Source: Mesorhizobium silamurunense
Lineage (GTDB): Bacteria > Pseudomonadota > Alphaproteobacteria > Rhizobiales > Rhizobiaceae
NCBI RefSeq assembly: GCF_014843825.1
Contig: NZ_JHQR01000219.1
Coordinates: 1 to 33,035, forward strand
Length of the DNA: 33,035 nucleotides
Reading direction: 5' to 3'
In this document: positions 13,765 through 20,668 of the stretch, piece by piece
Layout of the letters: the number at the start of each line of letters is the position of its first letter
How positions within the stretch are numbered: position 1 is the stretch's first letter
Translations under genes and position numbers: made by a program
Notes under the pieces: generated by a model
Told to the model about the DNA's origin: nothing
Database searches by the model: none
The model's input: only the letters and a program-made list of their open reading frames with translations

Positions 13765-14769
13765 ATGTACGGAAAAGAGAAGATCCTGGCCGGCGCGATC
13801 GCGCTGCTGGCGGCCAGCACGCTGGGCGCCGTGGCCAACGAGAAAGTCACCTTCGGCACCAACTGGCTGGCCGAGCCGGAACATGGCGGCTACTACCAGG
13901 CGATCGCCGACGGCACCTACGCCGCCTGCGGCCTCGACGTGACCATCATGCAGGGCGGCCCGCAGGTCAGCGGCCGGCCGATGCTGCTGGCAGGCAAGAT
14001 CGATTTCTACATGGGCGGCAACCTGCTCTCGGCCTTCGATGCGGTGCAGCAGGGCATTCCGATGCGCGTCGTCGCCGCCGACTTCCAGAAGGACCCGCAG
14101 GTGATCATGTCCCAGCCGGGGCAGGGGTTGGACAAGTGGGAGGACCTGAAGAACGCCGACCAGTACATCCTCGGCGACGAGGGCGCGCAGACCTTCTTCC
14201 AGTGGATGGTGACCGATCTCGGCTTCGACGCCGCCAAGCGCGTGCCCTATACGTTCAATCCGGCGCCCTTCATCGCCAACAAGAAGTCGATCCAGCAGGG
14301 CTATGTGACGTCGGAGCCGTTCGCCGTGCAAAAGCAGGGCGGCTTCGTGCCGAACCAGTTCCTGCTTGCCGACAATGGCTGGGATACCTATGCCACGACG
14401 ATCGAGGTGATGCAGGACACGATCGACAAGCGGCCGGAGGTAGTGCAGTGCTTCGTCGATGGCTCGGCCAAGGGCTGGTACAATTATCTCTACGGCGACA
14501 ACAAAGCCGCCAACGAGATGATCAAGAAGGACAATCCGGACATGACGGATGAGCAGATCGCCTTCTCGATCGAACAGCTGAAGAAGTTCGGCATTGTCGA
14601 TTCCGGCGATTCGGAAAAGCTCGGCATCGGCGCCATGACCGAAGCGCGCATCCAGAGCTTCTACGACAAGATGGTCAAGGCCAAGGTCGCGCAGCCGGGC
14701 ATCGACATCAAGAAGGCCTATACGCTGGCCTTCGTCAACAAGGGTGTTGGTCGGGAGTTGAAGAAATAA
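13765..14769 (+). CDS. ABC transporter substrate-binding protein, NMT1/SsuA/ThiY type
   Basis: A periplasmic binding protein of 334 residues. The signal peptide covers about residues 1-24 (MYGKEKILAGAIALLAASTL, cleavage after AVA). The mature part begins EKVTFGTNWLAEPEHGGYYQ, which is typical of the NMT1/THI5-like group that binds pyrimidines, sulfonates or nitrate; it then has GGPQVSGRPMLLAGKIDFYM. The frame is open further upstream, but only this end looks like a signal peptide. ATG 13765 has GAGGG eight bases upstream, better spaced than the in-frame ATG 13759. It heads the ABC-deaminase-oxidase operon behind the sigma-54 promoter. The ligand is unknown; a pyrimidine-like molecule would fit the deaminase. 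Confidence 0.92.
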   Translation: MYGKEKILAGAIALLAASTLGAVANEKVTFGTNWLAEPEHGGYYQAIADGTYAACGLDVTIMQGGPQVSGRPMLLAGKIDFYMGGNLLSAFDAVQQGIPMRVVAADFQKDPQVIMSQPGQGLDKWEDLKNADQYILGDEGAQTFFQWMVTDLGFDAAKRVPYTFNPAPFIANKKSIQQGYVTSEPFAVQKQGGFVPNQFLLADNGWDTYATTIEVMQDTIDKRPEVVQCFVDGSAKGWYNYLYGDNKAANEMIKKDNPDMTDEQIAFSIEQLKKFGIVDSGDSEKLGIGAMTEARIQSFYDKMVKAKVAQPGIDIKKAYTLAFVNKGVGRELKK

Positions 14770-14785
14770 GGGCGGCCTGCCTGAG

Positions 14786-15604
14786 ATGATCCAGGAGAAA
14801 GTGGCGCAGACAACGGCATCGGGCGAGCGCCCGATGCTGCTTTCCTTACGCAATGTCGGCAAGGTCTTTTCCAACGGCGTGACGGCGCTGAGCAAGGTCG
14901 ACCTGGCGATCCGGGAAGGCGATTTCCTCAGCCTGCTCGGTCCCTCGGGCTGTGGCAAGTCGACGGCGCTCAGACTGATCGCCGGCCTGTCGACGCCGAC
15001 CTCCGGCCAGCTCGACTGGCGCGGCTCGATCGACCGCTCGAATATCGGCTTCGTCTTCCAGGAACCGACGCTGCTGCCGTGGGCCAGCGTCTTCGACAAT
15101 GTCTGGCTGCCGCTGCGGCTGAAGGGCATGTCGCGCGCCAAGGCCGAGCCGGCGGTGATGGAGATGCTGTCCCGCGTCCACCTTACCGGCTTCGAGAACG
15201 CAGTGCCGCGCGAGCTTTCCGGCGGCATGAAGATGCGCGTCTCGATCGCTCGCGCCATGGTGACGAAGCCGCGCATCCTTTTGATGGACGAGCCCTTCGC
15301 GGCGCTCGACGAGATCACCCGCTTCAAGCTCAACAACGACCTTCTGGAGCTCTGGCAGGACGAACGCTTCACCGTCGTCTTCGTCACCCACAGCGTCTTC
15401 GAAAGCGTGTTCCTGTCCAGCCGCGTCGTCGTGATGGCGGCGCGGCCGGGCCGGGTCCATGGCGAGCTTACCGTCGATGCGCCTTATCCGCGTGACGAGG
15501 CGTTCCGGACGTCGCCCGATTATGCGGCCCTTTGCCGGCAAGCCTCTGACGTGCTGGTGAATGCCATCAACTCAACCGCCGGATCCCATCATGACAGCCA
15601 TTGA
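14786..15604 (+). CDS. ABC transporter ATP-binding protein
   Basis: The ATPase of the importer, 272 residues, of the SsuB/TauB/ThiZ group. Walker A GPSGCGKST is at 52-60, the Q-loop at FQEP (91-94), the signature LSGGM at 144-148, Walker B ILLMDEP at 164-170 with D-loop ALDE, and the switch histidine in VTHS near 200. The start ATG 14786 follows the binding-protein stop by 16 bases with only a weak ribosome-binding site; ATG 14834 (MLLSLRN) is a fallback start. It overlaps the permease gene by 14 bases. It should pair with the permease at the cytoplasmic face of the membrane. Confidence 0.96.
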   Translation: MIQEKVAQTTASGERPMLLSLRNVGKVFSNGVTALSKVDLAIREGDFLSLLGPSGCGKSTALRLIAGLSTPTSGQLDWRGSIDRSNIGFVFQEPTLLPWASVFDNVWLPLRLKGMSRAKAEPAVMEMLSRVHLTGFENAVPRELSGGMKMRVSIARAMVTKPRILLMDEPFAALDEITRFKLNNDLLELWQDERFTVVFVTHSVFESVFLSSRVVVMAARPGRVHGELTVDAPYPRDEAFRTSPDYAALCRQASDVLVNAINSTAGSHHDSH

Positions 15605-16442
15605 AGACACTGCGCTGAAGCTCGACCCGGAAGAGGCGCGCCGTGTCCGCCAGGAGCGGCTGGAGCGGATCGGCAGGGGGGGGCTGCCGTTGGCGATCAT
15701 GGTGCTGGCGATCTGGCTCTGGGACCGCATCTGCGTCTGGAACGCGATCCCGCAATACATCCTGCCGCGCCCCGGCGTGGTGCTGCAGACGCTGCATGAC
15801 GATGCGGGGCTTTTGTTTTCCTCGCTTTTGGTGACGCTGAGGATCACCTTCCTCAGCCTGCTGCTTGCCGTTATCGGCGGCGTCGGGCTGGCGGTGCTGT
15901 TCGCGCAGTCGAAATGGGTGGAGATGTCGTTCTTCCCCTTCGCCATCGTGCTCCAGGTGACGCCGATCGTCGCGATCTTTCCGCTCATCAACATCTATAT
16001 CAACGACCAGACGACCAAGCTCCTGCTCTGCGCCTGGATCGTCGCCTTCTTTCCGATCCTCTCCAACACCACGCTGGGGCTGAACTCGGTCGACCGCAAC
16101 CTGCGCGACCTGTTCAAGCTCAACGGCGCGACCCGCTGGCAGCAATTGCGCTACCTGCGCCTGCCGGCGGCGATGCCCTATTTCCTCGGCGGGCTGAAGA
16201 TCGCCGGCGGCCTGTCGCTGATCGGTGCCGTGGTGGCCGAGTTCGTCGCCGGCGCGCAGGGGCAATCTTCCGGGCTTGCGTCGCGCATCATCGAGGCCGG
16301 CTACCGGCTCAACGCTCCCAGGCTGTTCGCGGCGCTCATCCTGATCTCGCTCACCGGCATCCTGATCTTCCTTGTGCTGTCGCTGGTGTCGCATCTTATC
16401 CTGCGCCGCTGGCACGAGAGCGCGCTGAAACAGGAGCGGTAG
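15591..16442 (+). CDS. ABC transporter permease, SsuC/TauC/ThiX type
   Basis: The membrane subunit of the importer, 283 residues with about six helices (the first near 30-48: LPLAIMVLAIWLWDRI). The EAA-type coupling loop is clear in LNGATRWQQLRYLRLPAAMPYF, where the family's G at the centre of the motif is kept, followed by LIGAVVAEFVAGAQG. An earlier in-frame ATG lies at 15561, but the ATG at 15591 leaves a sensible polar N terminus (MTAIEDTALKLDPEEARRV). The gene starts inside the ATPase gene and ends 33 bases before the deaminase, so all belong to one transcript. Confidence 0.94.
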   Translation: MTAIEDTALKLDPEEARRVRQERLERIGRGGLPLAIMVLAIWLWDRICVWNAIPQYILPRPGVVLQTLHDDAGLLFSSLLVTLRITFLSLLLAVIGGVGLAVLFAQSKWVEMSFFPFAIVLQVTPIVAIFPLINIYINDQTTKLLLCAWIVAFFPILSNTTLGLNSVDRNLRDLFKLNGATRWQQLRYLRLPAAMPYFLGGLKIAGGLSLIGAVVAEFVAGAQGQSSGLASRIIEAGYRLNAPRLFAALILISLTGILIFLVLSLVSHLILRRWHESALKQER

Positions 16443-16475
16443 GGTGGTCGGTCCCGTCACCCAGGAGAGCGGCAA

Positions 16476-17768
16476 TTGATTCCGGACTCAGCATCATACC
16501 AACTCGCCAACGTCCGGCTGCATGCGTCGCTGACGCCCGGCCTTGCCGCAGCATTCGACAGCGACGGTTTCGCGCTGGCCGACATAAAAGTCACCGACGG
16601 CAAGATTTCTAGCATCACTTCGCATGGCAGATCGGCGCCGGCCGATGCGATCGACCTTGGCGACCGCATCGTGCTGCCGTGCTTCGTCGATTGCCACACC
16701 CATATCGACAAGGGCCATATCTGGCCCCGAAAACCCAATCCTGACGGTACCTTCATGGGCGCTCTCAACGCCACCGGCGCCGACCGCGCCGCGCGCTGGA
16801 GCGCGGAGGATGTCGCGCGCCGGATGGATTTCTCGCTGCGCTGCGCCTACGCCCACGGCACCAAGGCTCTGCGCACGCATCTCGACAGCGTGTCGCCGCA
16901 GGAGGAAATCTCCTGGCCGGTGTTCGAGACGATGCGAGAAAGATGGCGCGGGCGCATCGAACTGCAGGCGGTCTGCCTGCTCGGCATCGAAGGCGTGCGC
17001 GACAAGGCCTGGTTCGAGCGGTTGGCGAAACGCGTGGCCGCGGCCAAGGGCGTGCTGGGCGTCGTCACCTATATGGTGCCCGACCTCGAGGAACTGCTCG
17101 ACCAGGTTTTCGCGCAAGCGATCAAGCACGGGCTCGACCTCGATTTCCATGCCGACGAGACCGACGATGTCGCAGCCATCTCGCTGAAGAAGATCGCCGA
17201 GGCTTCGCTGTGGAACGGCTTTGACGGCAACATCCTGGTCGGCCATTGCTGTTCGCTCTCGCGCCAGCCCGACCTCGAGGTGCTTGACACGCTGGACAAG
17301 GTGGCGAAGGCGGGGCTCGCCGTGGTGTCGCTGCCGATGTGCAACCTCTATCTGCAGGACAGGCGCAACAACAACACGACGCCGCGCTGGCGCGGCGTGA
17401 CGCTGGTTCACGAGATGAAGGCGCGCGGCATCAAGGTGGCGGTCGCTTCCGACAACACGCGCGACCCGTTCTATGCCTATGGCGATCTCGACATGCTCGA
17501 AGTCTACCGCATGGCGACGCGCATCCTACATTTCGACCATCCGGTCGGCGACTGGCCGAAGTCGGTGGCGGCGACGCCGGCCGAGGTGATGCGGCTGGAC
17601 GGCGTCGGCACTCTTGCCGCAGGCGGCGTCGCCGATTTCATCGTCTTCAAAGGACGGAGCTGGACCGAATTGCTGTCGCGGCCCGAATCGGATCGCATCG
17701 TGGTGCGCGACGGCCGGGCGATCGAACGTAAGCTGCCCGACTATGCCGAACTCGACGAACTGATATGA
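16476..17768 (+). CDS. CodA-like amidohydrolase (cytosine-deaminase family)
   Basis: A 430-residue TIM-barrel metallo-amidohydrolase. Metal and catalytic motifs follow E. coli cytosine deaminase in order: CHTHID (H74, H76), FHADETDD, VGHCCSLS and ASDNTRDPFYAYGDLDMLEV, corresponding to HIHLD, HCDEIDD, GH and DDVFDPWYPLG…NMLQV. Two substrate-side residues differ from my recollection of CodA: the Gln of FPQEG (Gln156) is Ile (LGIEGV), and the second Asp of the DD pair (Asp314) is Asn. It is thus probably a deaminase or hydrolase of another cyclic amide or amidine. The start is TTG 16476 with AGGAGAG six bases upstream. Its stop overlaps the next start (ATGA), and it shares a transcript with the ABC importer. 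Confidence 0.9.
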   Translation: MIPDSASYQLANVRLHASLTPGLAAAFDSDGFALADIKVTDGKISSITSHGRSAPADAIDLGDRIVLPCFVDCHTHIDKGHIWPRKPNPDGTFMGALNATGADRAARWSAEDVARRMDFSLRCAYAHGTKALRTHLDSVSPQEEISWPVFETMRERWRGRIELQAVCLLGIEGVRDKAWFERLAKRVAAAKGVLGVVTYMVPDLEELLDQVFAQAIKHGLDLDFHADETDDVAAISLKKIAEASLWNGFDGNILVGHCCSLSRQPDLEVLDTLDKVAKAGLAVVSLPMCNLYLQDRRNNNTTPRWRGVTLVHEMKARGIKVAVASDNTRDPFYAYGDLDMLEVYRMATRILHFDHPVGDWPKSVAATPAEVMRLDGVGTLAAGGVADFIVFKGRSWTELLSRPESDRIVVRDGRAIERKLPDYAELDELI

Positions 17769-19165
17769 TGGATATCGCAGCGCTGAAGCGCGATCTCGAA
17801 GGACTGAAGATCGACGACCATCCGGCCATCGTCCAGCAGAAGAGCCGCGACTTCTACTGGTACAGTCCGGTGCTGAAGCAGCAGCTCGATCATGTCACCG
17901 GCGACCTGATCGTCACGCCCAAGAACGAGCGCGAGGTGATCCGCGTGCTCGCCGCCTGCCACCGGCACGGCATTCCGGTGACGCCGCGCGGCAGCGGCAC
18001 CGGCAATTACGGGCAGGCGATGCCGCTCTCGGGCGGCGTGGTGCTCAATCTCGCCGAAATGAACGAAGTGAAGGCGATTGCGCCAGGGCGCGTGGTGACC
18101 GGACCGGGCGCGGTGCTGGCCGACATCGACAGGGCAACGCGCGCGCATTCCAGCCAGGAGCTGCGCATGTCGCCGTCCACCTACAACACGGCCTCTATCG
18201 GCGGCTTCGTCGCCGGCGGCTCGGGTGGCGTCGGCTCGATCCGCTGGGGCGGGTTGCGCGACCTCGGCAACGTCATCCGGCTCAGGACCGTGACCATGGA
18301 GGCGGAGCCGCGAGTCATGGAACTCACCGGCGAGGACGTGCTCAAGGTCATGCATGCGTACGGCACCAACGGCATCATCACCGAGGTTGAGATGCCGCTG
18401 ACCGCCTCCTATGACTGGATCGACGTCATCGTCGGCTTCGACGATTTCATGGAAGCGGCCGGCTTCGGCAACGACCTCGCCGTGCAGGACGGTATACTGG
18501 CGAAGCTGATCACGCCGATCGCCGCACCCATCCCTTACGACTATTTCAAGCGGCACCAGAAATTCTTCCGGCGCGAGCAGAGCGTCGTGGTGTGCATGAT
18601 CGCGCCGCATGCGATGGATGCGTTTGTCGCCTTCGTGTGCAGCGGCAAGGGTGAGATCGTCTTTAAGGCCGACAGAGAGGCCGACCTCAAGGGACTGCCG
18701 CCGGCCTACGAGCTGACCTGGAACCACACGACGCTGCGCGCCATCCGGGTCGATCCGACGATCACCTATCTGCAGGCGCGCTACCCGTCGCCGGATCATC
18801 TCGCCCACGTCAAGGCGATGGTCGACCGCTTCGGCGACGAGGTGCCGGCGCATCTCGAGTTCATCCGCTTCGATGGCGCGATCGGTGCCGCCGGCCTGCC
18901 GCTGGTGCGCTACACCACGGAAGAGCGGCTCGACGAGATCATCCGCATTCATGAGGACAATGGCTGCTGGATCTTCAACCCGCACCGCTACACGCTGGAA
19001 GAGGGCGGCATGAAGCAGACCGACGAGGTGCAGCTTGCCTTCAAGCGCGAGACCGATCCGCAAGGGTTGCTCAACCCCGGCAAGATGATCGCCTGGGAGA
19101 ACCCCGGCTACGATTACCGCTCGGGCAAGTCCTTTCTGTTCAAGGGGCTGCAAAAGGCGAGTTGA
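17765..19165 (+). CDS. FAD-binding oxidoreductase, GlcD/VAO type
   Basis: A 466-residue flavoenzyme of the vanillyl-alcohol-oxidase/GlcD fold. The FAD-binding PCMH domain is in the first half (about 45-220): LIVTPKNEREVIRVLAACHR, then TPRGSGTGNYGQAMPLSGGV, SIGGFVAGGSGGVGSIRWGG and YGTNGIITEVEMP. The C-terminal FAD-oxidase domain ends with the typical DPQGLLNPGKMIAWEN. Substrates in this family are hydroxy acids, lactones or N-heterocycles. The ATG overlaps the deaminase stop by four bases, so it is translated together with it and likely oxidises its product. Substrate unknown. A repeat-filled gap separates it from the next gene. Confidence 0.92.
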   Translation: MMDIAALKRDLEGLKIDDHPAIVQQKSRDFYWYSPVLKQQLDHVTGDLIVTPKNEREVIRVLAACHRHGIPVTPRGSGTGNYGQAMPLSGGVVLNLAEMNEVKAIAPGRVVTGPGAVLADIDRATRAHSSQELRMSPSTYNTASIGGFVAGGSGGVGSIRWGGLRDLGNVIRLRTVTMEAEPRVMELTGEDVLKVMHAYGTNGIITEVEMPLTASYDWIDVIVGFDDFMEAAGFGNDLAVQDGILAKLITPIAAPIPYDYFKRHQKFFRREQSVVVCMIAPHAMDAFVAFVCSGKGEIVFKADREADLKGLPPAYELTWNHTTLRAIRVDPTITYLQARYPSPDHLAHVKAMVDRFGDEVPAHLEFIRFDGAIGAAGLPLVRYTTEERLDEIIRIHEDNGCWIFNPHRYTLEEGGMKQTDEVQLAFKRETDPQGLLNPGKMIAWENPGYDYRSGKSFLFKGLQKAS

Positions 19166-19196
19166 GTCGATGGCGAACGTGCGGCGCTGTACCCCG

Positions 19197-19402
19197 CTCT
19201 GGCCTGCCGGCAATGTTGGCGATTGGCGGAAGCCGCGGCGACGTCGGATCTCCCCCCTTGAGGGGGAGATGGCCGGCAGGCCAGAGGGCGTCGCCTCACG
19301 TAGATCGCCGACGCCGTCTCTCGTCACCGAAGACGTGGACGTTTCACGCGCGGCGACCCCCTCTGTCGCCTCCGGCGACATCTCCCCCTCAAGGGGGGAG
19401 AT
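19197..19402. repeat. Large inverted-repeat element between the oxidase and reductase genes
   Basis: Bases 19248-19270 and 19380-19402 are exact 23-base reverse complements of each other, and each is itself palindromic (CTCCCCC…GGGGGAG). Homology between the arms continues inward (AGAGGGCGTCGCC against GGCGACCCCCTCT). In the left part, CTCTGGCCTGCCGGC (19197-19211) pairs perfectly with GCCGGCAGGCCAGAG (19272-19286). The stretch 19166-19453 has no gene. From memory such C/G-run palindromes are a common non-coding repeat of Mesorhizobium. It could fold into a long cruciform or a strong RNA hairpin that lowers expression of the two downstream reductases. Confidence 0.8.
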
Positions 19403-19453
19403 TTGGCGCAGGACAGCGCCGGTGTCTCTCGCTGATCTACGGGATGTCCTCCC

Positions 19454-20035
19454 GTGAACGTCCTCGTGCTTTACGCTCATCCGGTGGAGACCAGCTTCAA
19501 TGCCGGCCTGCACAGGACGATCGTCGAGCGGCTTTCCGCGGCGGGCCATGCGGTCGACGATTGCGATCTCTACGCCGAGGATTTCGACCCACGGCTGACG
19601 CGGGCCGAACGGCTCGGCTATCACGACCAGCGCGGGCCGTATGATATGGTTGCCGGCTACGTCGAAAGGCTTCAGAAAGCGGAAGCGTTGGTGCTGTCGT
19701 TTCCGGTCTGGAACTACGGCTATCCGGCGATCCTCAAAGGCTTCTTCGATCGCGTGTTCCTGCCCGGCGTATCGTTCAAGCTGGTCGACGGCAAGGTGAA
19801 GCCGACGCTCCACAACATCCGCAAGCTCGCGGCCGTCACCACCTATGGCGGCAGCCGTTTTCGCGCCATGCTGATGGGCGATCCGCCGCGCAAGATTGTG
19901 AAGCGCATGCTGCGGGCCACGATCAAGCCCGGCGCGCCCGTCTCCTATCTCGCGCATTACTCGATGAATCTTTCGACCGACCAGACGCGCAACGCCTTCA
20001 CGAAGAAGGTGGCCGCCAGCATGGATCAATTCTGA
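19454..20035 (+). CDS. Flavodoxin-fold NAD(P)H oxidoreductase, NQO/MdaB-like (1)
   Basis: A 193-residue flavoprotein of the NAD(P)H:quinone oxidoreductase family. The FMN/FAD loop is near the N terminus (MNVLVLYAHPVETSFNAGLH), then LVLSFPVWNYGYPAILKGFFDRVFLPG (about 77-103), the family's cofactor-binding signature. The start is GTG 19454 with no strong ribosome-binding site. Its TGA shares one base with the ATG of the next, related gene. It probably supplies reduced flavin or two-electron reduction for the catabolic block, but the link is positional; the preceding gap holds the repeat element, so a separate promoter is possible. Confidence 0.88.
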   Translation: MNVLVLYAHPVETSFNAGLHRTIVERLSAAGHAVDDCDLYAEDFDPRLTRAERLGYHDQRGPYDMVAGYVERLQKAEALVLSFPVWNYGYPAILKGFFDRVFLPGVSFKLVDGKVKPTLHNIRKLAAVTTYGGSRFRAMLMGDPPRKIVKRMLRATIKPGAPVSYLAHYSMNLSTDQTRNAFTKKVAASMDQF

Positions 20036-20622
20036 TGCGCGTGCTGGTGGTCTATTGCCATCCGGTGCCAGAGAGCTATTGCGCGGCGATCCGCGACACG
20101 GCCGTCGAGGTTCTGAAGGGGAGAGGCTGGGACGTTCGGCTGCTCGACCTCTATGGCGAGACCTTCAACCCGGTGATGAACTGCGAGGAGCGGCGCTCCT
20201 ACAACGAGCGCGCGCCCGAGGATCCGGCGCTCAAGCCGCATTTCGAACATCTGCAATGGGCCGAAGCGATCCTCTTCATCTATCCAACCTGGTGGTACGG
20301 GCTGCCGGCAATGCTGAAGGGCTGGTTCGATCGCGTGTGGGCGACCGACATCGCTTTCAAGCTGCCGGCGGGCAAAGGGCGGATCACATCGCTGATGAGG
20401 CATGTCACCAAGGTCGGCGTCATCACCACCTGCGGCGCGCCGACCTGGTGGAGCGTCGTGGTCGGCCAGCCCGGCCGCAAGACCATCCTGCGCGGCATGC
20501 GGGCGCTGTGCGCCACGCGCTGCCGGACATTCTTCCTGGCGCACTATCTGATGGATTCATCGACGCCGAAAAGCCGGGCGGCGTTTCTGGCGAAGGTGAG
20601 GGCGAGGCTGGAGCGGTTTTGA
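20035..20622 (+). CDS. Flavodoxin-fold NAD(P)H oxidoreductase, NQO-like (2)
   Basis: A 195-residue paralogue of the gene before it, with the same plan: MRVLVVYCHPVPESYCAAIR at the start, ILFIYPTWWYGLPAMLKGWF at about 80-99 as cofactor-binding region, and the end AHYLMDSSTPKSRAAFLAKV parallel to AHYSMNLSTDQTRNAFTKKV in copy 1. The tandem pair came from an old duplication: the motifs align throughout, but most other residues differ. Stop and start overlap (TGATG), so the two are made together and may form a heterodimer. It converges on the FAD-GcvT gene with a hairpin between. Confidence 0.88.
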   Translation: MRVLVVYCHPVPESYCAAIRDTAVEVLKGRGWDVRLLDLYGETFNPVMNCEERRSYNERAPEDPALKPHFEHLQWAEAILFIYPTWWYGLPAMLKGWFDRVWATDIAFKLPAGKGRITSLMRHVTKVGVITTCGAPTWWSVVVGQPGRKTILRGMRALCATRCRTFFLAHYLMDSSTPKSRAAFLAKVRARLERF

Positions 20623-20630
20623 GCTGCGGT

Positions 20631-20660
20631 ATCCCCCTTCTCCCACAAGGGGGGAAGGGA
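20631..20660. terminator. Hairpin between convergent genes, likely bidirectional terminator/repeat
   Basis: In the 46-base gap between convergent stops, CCCCCTT (20633-20639) pairs with AAGGGGG (from 20647) over a short CTCCCAC loop, with GGGAAGGGA following. The motif resembles another C/G-run repeat that I associate with rhizobial intergenic regions. Placement suggests termination in both directions. Confidence 0.5.
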
Positions 20661-20668
20661 AGATGGCG

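Noticed and set aside
13588..15387. A 599-codon open frame on the minus strand
   Set aside because: Antisense to the binding-protein and ATPase genes, whose plus-strand motifs are unmistakable.
12263..17768. A creatinine-degradation pathway (creatininase, creatinine deaminase, sarcosine oxidase)
   Set aside because: No creatinase, hydantoinase or carbamoylsarcosine hydrolase gene is seen, the creatininase-type Trp is missing, and soxAG lies in a separate block. The combination is suggestive but not supported.
17741..20029. A 762-codon open frame on the minus strand
   Set aside because: It runs through the FAD oxidase, the repeat element and the first reductase on the opposite strand and has no domain. 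Its SPLEGEM-like peptide is the translated palindrome.
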